From the NCBI RefSeq assembly GCF_017497985.1, contig NZ_JAGDFV010000024.1, forward strand, positions 1 to 55,480: a DNA stretch of 55,480 bases. Direction: 5' to 3'. The translations under genes and the position numbers were made by a program. The DNA is from Meiothermus sp. CFH 77666. GTDB lineage: Bacteria > Deinococcota > Deinococci > Deinococcales > Thermaceae. Under the pieces are notes generated by a model that worked only from the letters and a program-made list of their open reading frames with translations, ran no database searches and was not told the DNA's origin. Below are positions 15,660 to 24,175 of this stretch, piece after piece; within the stretch, counting starts at the first letter, position 1; each line of letters begins with the position of its first letter.

Positions 15660-16940
15660 ATGCTCAACCACGGCCCCCTGAGCGACCAACAAACCCAGCA
15701 AGAGGCCCTGCGAGTACTGGAACGCCACTCCCAGAAACGTGGTCTGGCCCGAATATTGCCCTTTTTGGGCCCGGCCTTCGTAGCCAGTGTGGCCTATATG
15801 GATCCCGGCAACTTCGCCACCAACATCCAGGCCGGGGCTCGGTTTGGTTACCTGCTTTTGTGGGTGGTGCTCCTCTCCAACCTGATGGCCATGCTGATCC
15901 AAAGCCTCTCGGCCCGGCTGGGCATCGCCACCGGGAAAAGCCTGCCCGAAGTGGTTCGTCAGGAGTACCGGCCCTGGGCGCGCTATTTTTACTGGATACA
16001 GGCCGAGCTCGCGGCCATTGCGACCGACCTGGCCGAGTTCATCGGGGCCGCCCTGGGATTTCACCTTTTGCTGGGCATTCCCCTGGTCTGGGGGGCCGTG
16101 CTGGGGGCGCTGGCCACCTTTGCGCTGTTGGGCTTGCAACGCTACGGCTTCCGCCCGCTCGAGGCGGCCATCGCCGTACTGGTGGGGGTGATCGCCAGCG
16201 CATATGTGCTGGAGCTGTTTTTCGCCCACCCCGACCCCAGGCTCGTGACCGGCTTTGTACCGCAGTTCAAGGGCAGCGAGAGCATACTGCTGGCAGTGGG
16301 CATCCTGGGCGCCACCGTGATGCCCCACGTGATCTACCTGCACTCGGCCCTCTCGCAGCAGCGCATTCCCGTCCTGGATGTTGTGCAAAAGCGTAAACTG
16401 CTGTCCTATAGCAACATGGACGTGGTGCTGGCCCTCTCCATTGCGGGCTTTGTGAACATGGCCATGCTGGTAGCGGCTGCTGCCACCTTTCACCACACGG
16501 GCCGCACCGACGTTGCCGACATCACCACTGCCTACCAGACCCTCTCTCCCCTGCTGGGGCCGCTGGCGGCAGGGGTCTTTGCCGCAGCCTTGCTGGCCTC
16601 GGGTCTGTCCTCCACCACCGTGGGCACCCTGGCCGGCCAGGTGGTGATGCAGGGCTTTGTGGGTTTCAGCATTCCCCTCTGGGTGCGGCGGCTGGTGACA
16701 CTGGTTCCTTCGTTTGCGGTGATTCTCCTGGGTTTCGACCCCACCCAGGTGCTGGTCATTTCGCAGGTAGTGCTCTCCTTCGCCATTCCCTTTGCCCTGG
16801 TGCCCCTGCTCCTGTTCGTCGGCAACCCCCGGCTCATGGGCGACCTGGTGATCAGCAGACCCATCAAGGGGGTGGGCTGGCTGACAGCAGCGGTGATCAT
16901 CGGGTTGAACCTGTATCTGCTCGCGCAGAGCGTAGGATAG
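15660..16940 (+). CDS. mntH: Nramp-family Mn2+/Fe2+:H+ symporter
   Basis: 426 residues, normal length, 11 helices. The metal-binding motif DPGN is at 48-51 in helix 1 (VAYMDPGNFATN), and the helix-6 motif MPH is in GATVMPHVIYLHSALSQ. Both are diagnostic of Nramp importers. The N-terminal 30 residues are cytosolic. It follows the SDH-type protease by 4 bases and is followed by a tiny membrane protein. No Mn riboswitch or MntR box was recognised upstream. Confidence 0.93.
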   Translation: MLNHGPLSDQQTQQEALRVLERHSQKRGLARILPFLGPAFVASVAYMDPGNFATNIQAGARFGYLLLWVVLLSNLMAMLIQSLSARLGIATGKSLPEVVRQEYRPWARYFYWIQAELAAIATDLAEFIGAALGFHLLLGIPLVWGAVLGALATFALLGLQRYGFRPLEAAIAVLVGVIASAYVLELFFAHPDPRLVTGFVPQFKGSESILLAVGILGATVMPHVIYLHSALSQQRIPVLDVVQKRKLLSYSNMDVVLALSIAGFVNMAMLVAAAATFHHTGRTDVADITTAYQTLSPLLGPLAAGVFAAALLASGLSSTTVGTLAGQVVMQGFVGFSIPLWVRRLVTLVPSFAVILLGFDPTQVLVISQVVLSFAIPFALVPLLLFVGNPRLMGDLVISRPIKGVGWLTAAVIIGLNLYLLAQSVG

Positions 16941-16961
16941 AAGCTTAATCGAGGTTGACTC

Positions 16962-17129
16962 ATGTCAAAAACTTTGCAGATAGCACTTTATGTTCTGGCT
17001 CTGGTTGTCGTGGTAGTTTCGGTAGATTACCTGTTTTTGAGGGACCGGTTCTGGGTTCGACTGGCTGTCAACATCGGCATTGTTCTGGCATTTGCAGCAC
17101 TCTACCTGCTTTTTTTCAGAAGGCCCTGA
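16962..17129 (+). CDS. Small two-helix membrane protein (55 residues)
   Basis: Starts at ATG 16962 after GAGGTTGACTC. Two hydrophobic helices: residues 5-25 (LQIALYVLALVVVVVSVDYL) and 35-53 (LAVNIGIVLAFAALYLLFF), joined by a charged turn LRDRFWVR. Ends RRP. Codon use and the ribosome site support a real gene. It lies 21 bases after mntH and could be a helper of that transporter, but the function is unknown. Confidence 0.75.
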   Translation: MSKTLQIALYVLALVVVVVSVDYLFLRDRFWVRLAVNIGIVLAFAALYLLFFRRP

Positions 17130-17205
17130 ATCAACCTCCTATAAAAGCATGCTGCGTAGTTCATTTGGGCGCAAAAGGGGAGCAGCATTTGGTAGCTTGA
17201 AAAGC

Positions 17206-18930
17206 ATGCTCCGCACGCTAGGCGGACTACACCTTGAGGGAGAAACGTTTAGCCGGATCAAACCGCTGCTGCTGGTCGCCTATCTGGCCATTGAAGGAAG
17301 CCAGCCCCGCCGTAGATTGGCAGAGATGTTCTGGCCCGAAGCTCAGGATCCTTTGAATAACCTTTCGGTGGCCCTGAGTCAGCTTCGCCCATTTAGAGTC
17401 ATTGAGGGGGAGGAGGCGCTGAGGGCAGTGATCCCCACCGATCTGGAGCCCCTGCACCGGGCCCTATGCGAAGGGCGGCTTTCTGAGGTTCGCGGGCTCT
17501 ACCGGGGGGCTTTTTTGGAAGGGGTGGAGGCGCCTTTGGGGGAGGAGCTGGAGGAGTGGGTCTGGTCCACCCGTGAACGGATCGCGCTGGAGGTGTACCG
17601 GGGTTACGCGGCGCAGGCCAGAGCCTGTTTTGCCCTGGGATTCACCGAGAGGGGGCAGGCCCTCCTGAGCGAGGCTCTGGGGCTGAATGGGGTGCGCCAT
17701 GCCCTGGAGGTACACACCCCCCCCTCACCATGCCCTGAGCCCCTCCCACGTGAGGTACGCAAGGCCTACTGGGCTTATGCCCTGCTGCCTGGGCGGGCCG
17801 CCGAAGTATTATCGCTGAACCCCGAGGCCCTCGAGCGGCTCTACGAAGAGCGGCTCCTGGACGGAACCGGACAGGCTAGACCCCTGGAGGGGCTGACCCC
17901 CGGTACCTCAGTCGGGCTACCGATCGAGGCCCAGGAGGTAGCCCTGACCCTAGCCAGGCGGCTGCCCCTGCGAGGGGCTCTGCCTCTTTACCAGATAGGG
18001 CGGGCATTATGGAGCGCAGAGGATCAGGAGCGAGCCGGACAGGCCCTTCTAGCAGAGGCCCGGAGGATGCTTTCTGAGAACCCTGCCGAGAGCCTGCGCC
18101 TGCTGCAAGGGTTGGCCCTGGAGCCCCAGGTACAGCTCCTGCGAGCCCGGGCGCTGGAGCGGCTGGGCCGGTATCAGGAGGCTTTGGAAGCGCTGGAGGA
18201 GTCGGGTTTGCAGGGGGCCGAGGCCGCCGCCGTGCGGGGAAACCTCCTGTTTCGCCTGGGCCAGCCAGGGGCCGAGGCCCAGATCCAAGAAGCCCTGCAA
18301 GGGAGCAGCTGGGCCCAGGGAGAGGCCCTCAACCTCCAGGGCTTGCTGGCCTTCAGCCGGGGGGAGTTTGGCTCGGCGGCAGATCTGTTTGCCCGGGCGG
18401 CGGTGCGCTTCCTGGCCGCGGCGGAGACCGCCCGCCAGGTAGACGCCCTGAACAACCGGGCGGTGGCGCTGTTTGAGCAGGGCAGCCCGGAAGCCGAGGC
18501 GGTGCTGGGCGAGGCCTTGAAGGCTGCTGGCGATGTGCCTCTCCTGCAGGCTCGAGCCCTGCTCAATCTGGGGGTGGTGCGGGAGCGTCAGGGGCGCAGC
18601 GAGGAAGCCCAGCAGTTGTACCGGCAGTCCCTCGAGGCTGCGCAAAAAGCGGGGGCGCTCGAGGCCGAGGGCCGGGCCTGGAACAATCTGGGGGCGCTTT
18701 TTCACCGGCGAGGCAAGCCTGAGGAGGCCGAGGCCGCCTACCGCAAGGCCCTGGCCCTGGCCCGAGAAGGGCGGGAGTGGATGCTCACCGCAGCAGTCTT
18801 GGCCAACCTGGCCGAGCTCAGGAGCGACCCGGCGAGCCTCGAGGAGGCCATCGCCCTGCTGCAAGAGGCCCGCTACGCCGTTTTAGCCGAGCGTTACCGG
18901 GGTCGGCTGGAGGCGTTCAGACCCCGTTAA
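17206..18930 (+). CDS. SARP/BTAD-like regulator with TPR repeats
   Basis: 574 residues from ATG 17206 (MLRTLGGLHLEGETFSRIKP). The N-terminus resembles the winged-helix domain of SARP-type regulators (LLVAYLAIEGSQPRRRLAEM, then DPLNNLSVALSQLR), followed by a bacterial-activator-like helical domain to about residue 170. From about residue 270 to the end there are repeated TPR units (ARALLNLGVVRERQGRSEEA, AWNNLGALFHRRGKPEEAEA). No ATPase domain is seen. An earlier in-frame ATG at 17149 is possible. Located 38 bases before a block of four lipoprotein genes, it is the likely controller of that block; the signal is unknown. Confidence 0.75.
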   Translation: MLRTLGGLHLEGETFSRIKPLLLVAYLAIEGSQPRRRLAEMFWPEAQDPLNNLSVALSQLRPFRVIEGEEALRAVIPTDLEPLHRALCEGRLSEVRGLYRGAFLEGVEAPLGEELEEWVWSTRERIALEVYRGYAAQARACFALGFTERGQALLSEALGLNGVRHALEVHTPPSPCPEPLPREVRKAYWAYALLPGRAAEVLSLNPEALERLYEERLLDGTGQARPLEGLTPGTSVGLPIEAQEVALTLARRLPLRGALPLYQIGRALWSAEDQERAGQALLAEARRMLSENPAESLRLLQGLALEPQVQLLRARALERLGRYQEALEALEESGLQGAEAAAVRGNLLFRLGQPGAEAQIQEALQGSSWAQGEALNLQGLLAFSRGEFGSAADLFARAAVRFLAAAETARQVDALNNRAVALFEQGSPEAEAVLGEALKAAGDVPLLQARALLNLGVVRERQGRSEEAQQLYRQSLEAAQKAGALEAEGRAWNNLGALFHRRGKPEEAEAAYRKALALAREGREWMLTAAVLANLAELRSDPASLEEAIALLQEARYAVLAERYRGRLEAFRPR

Positions 18931-18968
18931 GGGTGAGTTTGCTAAGGTTTCCCGTGGAGGTAGAACCG

Positions 18969-20243
18969 ATGAAACACACCTCTCGTCTTCTGCTCCTGGT
19001 TTTCGGGTTCTTGCTTGCGGCCTGCGGTGGGGGCAGCAGCCCGCCCCCCAGCAGCATCACCCTCACCGTGGTGGATGACCAGAACCTGGGGTATGCGGCC
19101 AGCTACCAGCTGGGCAGCGGGGCCTGGACGGCCTTTACGCCAAACAGCAGCAACACCTATACCTTCAACCTGAGCGGCAATACCGTTTACGGCGTAGCAG
19201 TGCGCTGCAACCCCCCGGTTCCTGGCATGGCTACCGAGGTGCAGGTGATTCAGGCCGCCGCCGCGGAGTTATCCAACCCCAAGGTGACCTGCAGCGAACC
19301 TAACCCTAGCACGGTGGCCTACACCCTCAACGTGGATGTCTCGGCGGTGCCAGGGGTGGTCGCAGGGGACACGGTGGTGGTCAGCGGAAAAGACTTTAGC
19401 GACGGGGGCAGCGTGCTTAACCCGGCCAATCCGGTGGCGGTAAACCTGACCGCCCCCGCAAGCACCCAAGACCTGCTGGTGACGGTGAGCGCCTCAGGCA
19501 ACCCCACCAACTACAAGGCCGCCAAGGTGCTGCGAAATGTAAACATCAGCAATGGGGGCTCGAGCAGCACCTCTCTTGCCGCAGCAGATGCCCTCGCACC
19601 GGCCAACCTCTCGGCCACTCTTCCGAGCGGCTTTACCCCCACCTATGGCACCGCATCGGTGATCTATCTGAGCAGCGACAACCGGGGCCTGGGCCAGGTG
19701 GGGCATGCCACCGGAATGGCAGCGGCCAGCTTCAGCTACCGCCCGGTCAGCGGGTTCGGGAGTGGGGATCGCTACGTGGCCTTCGCCGTGGCTGGGAATA
19801 GCGGCAACGTGCTGGAGCGCTACAAGGGCAGCTCCGGCGGGGCCCTTGCCCTCACCCTGCCCAACCCCTGGGCTTCGGGCAGCCTCAGCCTGAGCGCGCT
19901 GGCCCACCCCACGGTCAGTGGGCTGAGCTACGGCGGAGCCAATCTAAAAGCCTATCGGATCGAGCTGGAGGACGCCACCCTGATCTACCAGGTCACCCTG
20001 GGCAAGGGCTGGCTGGGCAGCAGCACCAGCTATTCCTTCCCCAACCTGGCCAGCCTGCTGAGCTATACCCCCTTTGCCAACGCCAGCAGCGTTCAGGCTT
20101 CGGTAAGCGCGCTGCTTTCACCCAACCCCGTGCTGAGCCTGGATGAAAGCAATCCGGCCTCCTTCACCGCCACTACCGATATCGCCCTGGCCATCGCCAC
20201 CGGCGCCTACACGGTGGGGGGAAGCAACCTGAGCCTCCCCTAG
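18969..20243 (+). CDS. Lipoprotein A of the SARP cassette, unknown function
   Basis: 424 residues from ATG 18969 after TGGAGGTAGAACCG. Lipobox LAAC with Cys19. Rest rich in Ser, Gly, Asn and Thr, predicted beta-structure, with Ig-like stretches (SITLTVVDDQNLGYAASYQL; AYTLNVDVSAVPGVVAGDTV). It shares layout and local similarity with lipoprotein B at 22462 (both open with a xLTVVD/LNVTLVD-G strand and a polar W segment), so the two are probably distant paralogues. No catalytic motif is visible. Likely surface exposed. Confidence 0.75.
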   Translation: MKHTSRLLLLVFGFLLAACGGGSSPPPSSITLTVVDDQNLGYAASYQLGSGAWTAFTPNSSNTYTFNLSGNTVYGVAVRCNPPVPGMATEVQVIQAAAAELSNPKVTCSEPNPSTVAYTLNVDVSAVPGVVAGDTVVVSGKDFSDGGSVLNPANPVAVNLTAPASTQDLLVTVSASGNPTNYKAAKVLRNVNISNGGSSSTSLAAADALAPANLSATLPSGFTPTYGTASVIYLSSDNRGLGQVGHATGMAAASFSYRPVSGFGSGDRYVAFAVAGNSGNVLERYKGSSGGALALTLPNPWASGSLSLSALAHPTVSGLSYGGANLKAYRIELEDATLIYQVTLGKGWLGSSTSYSFPNLASLLSYTPFANASSVQASVSALLSPNPVLSLDESNPASFTATTDIALAIATGAYTVGGSNLSLP

Positions 20244-20306
20244 CCATGCCGATCTGGGTCTTGGATGTCGCAGGAGAGAGCTTCCTCCTGGTGGAAGGAA
20301 CCCGTG

Positions 20307-21632
20307 ATGAAGAGGTATTTTCGGATCTTCTGGCTGGCCTGGGTGGTGCTCTGGGGCGTGGGATGTTCGCCCCAGGGCCCCTCGGTATCGCTCTCACTCT
20401 CCCGCGCGGCCATTGGAGAGGAGGTGGAGGCCCGGCTTGTGGGTCTCAGCAGTCAGGGCGCGCGGGTCTACGTGGGCGGGGTAGAGGCCCTGGTCACCGG
20501 GCGTGAGGCTGGGCAGCTGCGCTTCAGGGTGCCGGGCCTGCCGGGGGGGCCCCAGCCGGTGCGGGTGGTGGGTGAAGGGCAGGAGGCCCGGGGGGTGCTC
20601 TCGGTGCTGGGCACGGTGGATCCCAGCCGGGTGCTGCTGCGGCTGCCCCTGGGCCAGACCCCCCGCCTCCCCACCGGGTTTACCCTAGTGCGGCTGGACA
20701 GCCTGCAAGGTTGTGGCTTCGCCCTGGCCGAGCTGGGCTACAGCGGCGAGACCCTGGGCCGGGCCCTGGCCGAACTCGAGGCCCAGGATCCCAGCTATAA
20801 AGCCGACCCTGAGAGCCTCTGGAGCCTGGGCGCAACCCAGGGGGGCTTGGAGGTGGGGGCCCCATTGGCCCAGAGCCGGGGCCACCGGGGCCAGGGGGTG
20901 CAGGTTGCGGTGCTGGACACCGGGGTAGACCCCGCGGTTCCCCAGCTTTCCGGGTACGACTTTGTGGAAGACGATGCCATCCCTCAGGATGCCTTCCCCG
21001 GCGGGCACGGCACCGGGGCGGCGGGGCTGGTCAAGGAGGTGGCCCCCGAGGTCGGAATCCTGCCGCTGCGGGTCTGCGACGCCAGCGGGGTCTGCCGGGC
21101 CAGCCGGGTGGTGCGGGGGGTGTGCTGGGTGGTTCAGCACCGCCAGGGCCCCACCGTGCTCAGCCTGAGCCTGGGGGGTGACACCCCGGTAGAAGCCCTG
21201 AAGCTGGCCTTGCAGGCGGCTTTAGGCCAGGGCCTCCCGGTGGCTGCGGCAGCCGGCAACCAGGGCAACCAGGGCAGCCCCACCCACTACCCGGCGGCCT
21301 TTGACCTGCCAGGGCTGGTGGCGGTGGGGGCCCTGCAAGCCTCCCCGACGGGCTGGCAGCCGGCCCCCTACAGCACCCAGGGTTCGTACGTAGACCTGGC
21401 CGCGCCCGGCACGGATCTGGACTGCGTCCAGCCGGGAGGGGCGACGGGCAGCTGCACCGGTACCTCCTTTGCCACGCCCCTGGTAGCCGGGGCCATGGCC
21501 CTGTGGCTCGAGGCCCAGCCCACCCTAACCCCCGCCCAGCTTCAGCAGGCCCTGCAGCAGCATGCCAAACCCCTGCCCTACCCGGTCCAAGCGGTGGGGG
21601 CGGGGATGCTCGACCTGAGCCAAGTCCCTTGA
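20307..21632 (+). CDS. Subtilisin-like serine protease (S8), lipid-anchored
   Basis: 441 residues from ATG 20307 (GGAAGGA upstream). Lipobox GVGC with Cys20, a pro-region of about 170 residues with an IPT/Ig-like N-terminal part, then the peptidase domain. The catalytic triad is complete: D204 (VAVLDTGVD), H234 (GGHGTGAAG), S387 (GTSFATPLVAG), with oxyanion N318 (AAGNQGN). Four cysteines between 257 and 383 could form disulfides. It sits between two lipoprotein genes and may process them or degrade extracellular protein. Confidence 0.9.
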   Translation: MKRYFRIFWLAWVVLWGVGCSPQGPSVSLSLSRAAIGEEVEARLVGLSSQGARVYVGGVEALVTGREAGQLRFRVPGLPGGPQPVRVVGEGQEARGVLSVLGTVDPSRVLLRLPLGQTPRLPTGFTLVRLDSLQGCGFALAELGYSGETLGRALAELEAQDPSYKADPESLWSLGATQGGLEVGAPLAQSRGHRGQGVQVAVLDTGVDPAVPQLSGYDFVEDDAIPQDAFPGGHGTGAAGLVKEVAPEVGILPLRVCDASGVCRASRVVRGVCWVVQHRQGPTVLSLSLGGDTPVEALKLALQAALGQGLPVAAAAGNQGNQGSPTHYPAAFDLPGLVAVGALQASPTGWQPAPYSTQGSYVDLAAPGTDLDCVQPGGATGSCTGTSFATPLVAGAMALWLEAQPTLTPAQLQQALQQHAKPLPYPVQAVGAGMLDLSQVP

Positions 21633-21684
21633 GTCGGCAATGATCCACATAACCAGCCATACAAACCACCAGAGGAGGAATCCC

Positions 21685-22452
21685 ATGCGGCATAAGAACG
21701 TGATCTTGGCAATGGGTTTGGGTTTTTTACTCGCCGGGCTGATGGCGGGGTGCAGCCCAGCAGCCCCGTGTACTACCGCAATCTGCCTTGTAGCCCATTG
21801 GCCTTTGAACGAGGCCCCAGGAGCCACCAGTGTGGCGGATGTGGTGGCAAACCCAATTTTTAACCAGGGCGCACCCAAACCCGGCCCCGTGGCGGCCTGG
21901 CCTAGTTTCAGCGGCCCGACCCAGGTCAGCGGGCAGGTGGGAGGGGCCCTCTACTTCCCTGGTAACGGGAATACCTGGGTTGAGGTACCTTCTACCCCAG
22001 ACCTTAACCTCTCCTACGGGAGCTTATACCTGGAAGCCGGGGTGGCCCCAGTGGGGTGTGGGGCTTTAGCCTTCTATCCTGTGCTGGACAAATGGGATCA
22101 GGCCACCCAGAACGGATACGCCCTTTACCTGGAAGGAGTGAGCTCAGGAGTGGTTCGGGCGGCTTTCAGGCTGGGGAATCAAACCTTTTTTTCTAACTCC
22201 TTCTCTGCTAACTTCAATCCTCCTTCTAGTGGCACCTGGGCTAAGGTAGCGGTGAAGGTAGATGGTACCAATGGCGCCTTCTACGTAAACGGAAGCCCTG
22301 CGGGTACCTTCACTGCGCCTAGTGGTGTCACCAACAATACCCTACCGCTTTGGCTTGGGGCCTTGCACACCCAACCCTCGGGCCTCTTCTGCGAGGTCGC
22401 TCTTGATGAGATCAAGATAGGCACGATAAATCCCAGCTACAGCGGGCAATAA
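21685..22452 (+). CDS. LamG/concanavalin-like lipoprotein
   Basis: 255 residues from ATG 21685 after AGAGGAGGAATCCC. Lipobox LMAGC with Cys23. The body has the pattern of a LamG/laminin-G jelly roll: LVAHWPLNEAPGATSVADV, GGALYFPGNGNTWVEVPS, GTWAKVAVKVDGTNGAFYVN, FCEVALDEIKIG. Such domains bind glycans or proteins. Codon use appears less G/C-biased than in its neighbours (more agt, tct, aat), which may hint at separate origin. Confidence 0.8.
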   Translation: MRHKNVILAMGLGFLLAGLMAGCSPAAPCTTAICLVAHWPLNEAPGATSVADVVANPIFNQGAPKPGPVAAWPSFSGPTQVSGQVGGALYFPGNGNTWVEVPSTPDLNLSYGSLYLEAGVAPVGCGALAFYPVLDKWDQATQNGYALYLEGVSSGVVRAAFRLGNQTFFSNSFSANFNPPSSGTWAKVAVKVDGTNGAFYVNGSPAGTFTAPSGVTNNTLPLWLGALHTQPSGLFCEVALDEIKIGTINPSYSGQ

Positions 22453-22461
22453 AGGGAATCT

Positions 22462-23706
22462 ATGAAGCGTTTTTGGCCTCTCCTCTTGCTTCTGTCACTC
22501 CTGACCGCCTGCTCGGGCGGCGGGCCTCAGGCCCTGAACGTAACCCTGGTGGATGGGCTCGGGGAGCCCCTACAGCCCCTCGCCGGGGCCTGGCGGCTGG
22601 GCCCTCCCCCCTCTACCGCTGGCCTGCCTTGGAACGCCTTACCCCTTTCCCAGACCAGTTGGAACCTACCCATCCCCCCAGGAACCCGTTTCCAGGTGGC
22701 CTTTCGCTGTCCGAGCAGCGGTTCCGCCCAGTCCTACGTCAGCCTGGATCTGAGCCGGGCGGAGCTCTCCTCGAGCCTGGTGGTGCGCTGCCCCAGTACC
22801 TATGCCAGTCCTACCGTAACGGTTGGGGGCAGTCTGAGCCAGGCCCTTCAAAGCGGCACCGCGGCCTCCGCCCGGGGCCAGGTTTCCCTGAGCGGGGCGG
22901 CCTTTTCCAGCCTGCCCCTGCCCCAAGGCATCGGGCACGAGGTGGGGGTCTTCGGGGTAGACAGCGGGGGAACTCCATACTTTGGTCGCACCGGCCCCAT
23001 TTCCGTAGGGCCGGGCACAACCCTGGTAGGGCCCATCTCCCTGGCCGTCACCCCAACCCTAACCGTCACCGCCCCTCCCGGTTTCCTCTCCGAGGCCGGC
23101 CTGATCCTCACCACCTCCGTCCAGCTCCCCCTGGCTGCTTGGCCCGGAGGAACCCAGGGGGTGGGCCGCCCCAGCCTTTCGGCCAAAGACTTTTTCCAGT
23201 TCTGGACCTACCATGGGTTTAGTTACGCCTTCTGGCGGATGAATGCCATGGACCCGGCGGTGGCCGCTGGGGCCACGCTGAACCTCGGCGTGCCCCCCCT
23301 AAGCCTCTCGGGCAACCAGACCCACACCACCACAGTCCTTCCCACCTTTAGCAGCCTGAGCGCCGGAGGTTTCAGCCCCGGCCTTTCCTTCCTGGGCTAT
23401 GCCCTCTCCCTGGAAGAGCCGGGGGTGCGCAACTGGCGGCACTACTTGAGCCCGGGGGCCCTGGGGAGCAGTTCCACCTACTACGTGGATCTGGAGAACG
23501 CTCCAGGATTCTCCGGGGTGGTGCCCGCGCCGGGCCAGGGCGTACAGCTATACGCCAGCGCCTTCGCCGGAAGCCAAGCCCTGAGCGCTCTTCTCGCGGC
23601 CAAGCCCATCCCCAGCGAAACCGTTACCAACCACACCCTGTTCCTGGATCGGATTTGGCCGGTGCACCTCGAGGCTGCCTTCATGCAAAGCAGTTTCACC
23701 TGGTGA
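22462..23706 (+). CDS. Lipoprotein B of the SARP cassette, unknown function
   Basis: 414 residues, 9 bases after the LamG gene. Lipobox LTAC with Cys17. Predicted beta-rich, Ser/Gly/Pro-rich. Similar plan to lipoprotein A: opening strand LNVTLVDGLGEPLQ, middle PTLTVTAPPGFLSEAGLILT, end with LSALLAAKPIPSETVTNHTL that resembles the VSALLSPNPVLSLDESN stretch near the end of A. No enzyme motif. The last gene of the cassette. Confidence 0.75.
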   Translation: MKRFWPLLLLLSLLTACSGGGPQALNVTLVDGLGEPLQPLAGAWRLGPPPSTAGLPWNALPLSQTSWNLPIPPGTRFQVAFRCPSSGSAQSYVSLDLSRAELSSSLVVRCPSTYASPTVTVGGSLSQALQSGTAASARGQVSLSGAAFSSLPLPQGIGHEVGVFGVDSGGTPYFGRTGPISVGPGTTLVGPISLAVTPTLTVTAPPGFLSEAGLILTTSVQLPLAAWPGGTQGVGRPSLSAKDFFQFWTYHGFSYAFWRMNAMDPAVAAGATLNLGVPPLSLSGNQTHTTTVLPTFSSLSAGGFSPGLSFLGYALSLEEPGVRNWRHYLSPGALGSSSTYYVDLENAPGFSGVVPAPGQGVQLYASAFAGSQALSALLAAKPIPSETVTNHTLFLDRIWPVHLEAAFMQSSFTW

Positions 23707-23791
23707 GCAAGCTGGGCTTGGTATCTCAACCCGCCCTTCCTACTCAAACTTACGCAAGACTTAAGCAGCCGTGTCCAGGAAGGTGTACAGG

Positions 23792-24060
23792 TCACTCCTG
23801 TCCAGGGTCAACTTGCGAGAAATTGCGACGGAGCACAAACACACCAGAACAGGTCTGCAGTTTCAGCTTTTTCAGGTAGAGGTAGATCAGAAGGCCAAAG
23901 GTCAGATGCTGGGTGCAGGTGTTGATCTGGCGGTGACGGCAGCGGATCTGGAGTTCCCAATAGCAGATTGGGGTTGGTTCATCGCCAAACGAAAACGAAT
24001 CAACCCGACCAACGAGAGCCGACAAAGCAATCCAGAAAAGCCACCCGTCGGGTGAGTTGA
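23792..24060 (-). pseudogene. Possible degenerate transposase 3' end
   Basis: A minus-strand frame with no good start encodes a basic peptide including WELQIRCRHRQINTCTQHLT and LLIYLYLKKLKLQTCS, ending NFSQVDPGQE. Amino acid make-up (Cys, Arg, His rich) and codon use differ from neighbouring genes and resemble the tail of IS transposases. The frame also runs through part of a dispersed repeat, so it may be chance. Family cannot be assigned. Confidence 0.3.
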
Positions 24061-24104
24061 ACTGGAAGGCTACCCCTCAGGCTTCGCTTCCAACTTGGCC
24101 GACC

Positions 24105-24121
24105 TTTACCGAACTTAAACC
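24105..24121 (+). promoter_or_regulatory. Direct-repeat box upstream of htrA
   Basis: TTTACC-N5-TAAACC on the plus strand, 54 bases before the htrA start. The second unit is degenerate (TAAACC). Same 11-base period as the other boxes. Confidence 0.45.
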
Positions 24122-24175
24122 ACGACCGACTACCCTTCAGACTGTGCTTGCCAGGCAAGCCAAGGAGAAACAGCC

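Larger units (their letters stand above)
23707..24175. other. Gap with remnants of mobile DNA
   Basis: 469 bases with no intact gene. It contains a decayed minus-strand frame (23792-24060), a half copy of the dispersed repeat CGACAAAGCAATCCAGA (24019-24035, compare 34873-34890), and two related stretches CTACCCCTCAGGCTTCGCTT (24070) and CTACCCTTCAGACTGTGCTT (24130) on either side of the direct-repeat box that precedes htrA. Confidence 0.5.

Noticed and set aside
15495-16496. Minus-strand frame of 333 codons opposite mntH
   Set aside because: His/Gln/Gly-rich shadow of a membrane-protein gene; mntH has diagnostic motifs on the other strand.
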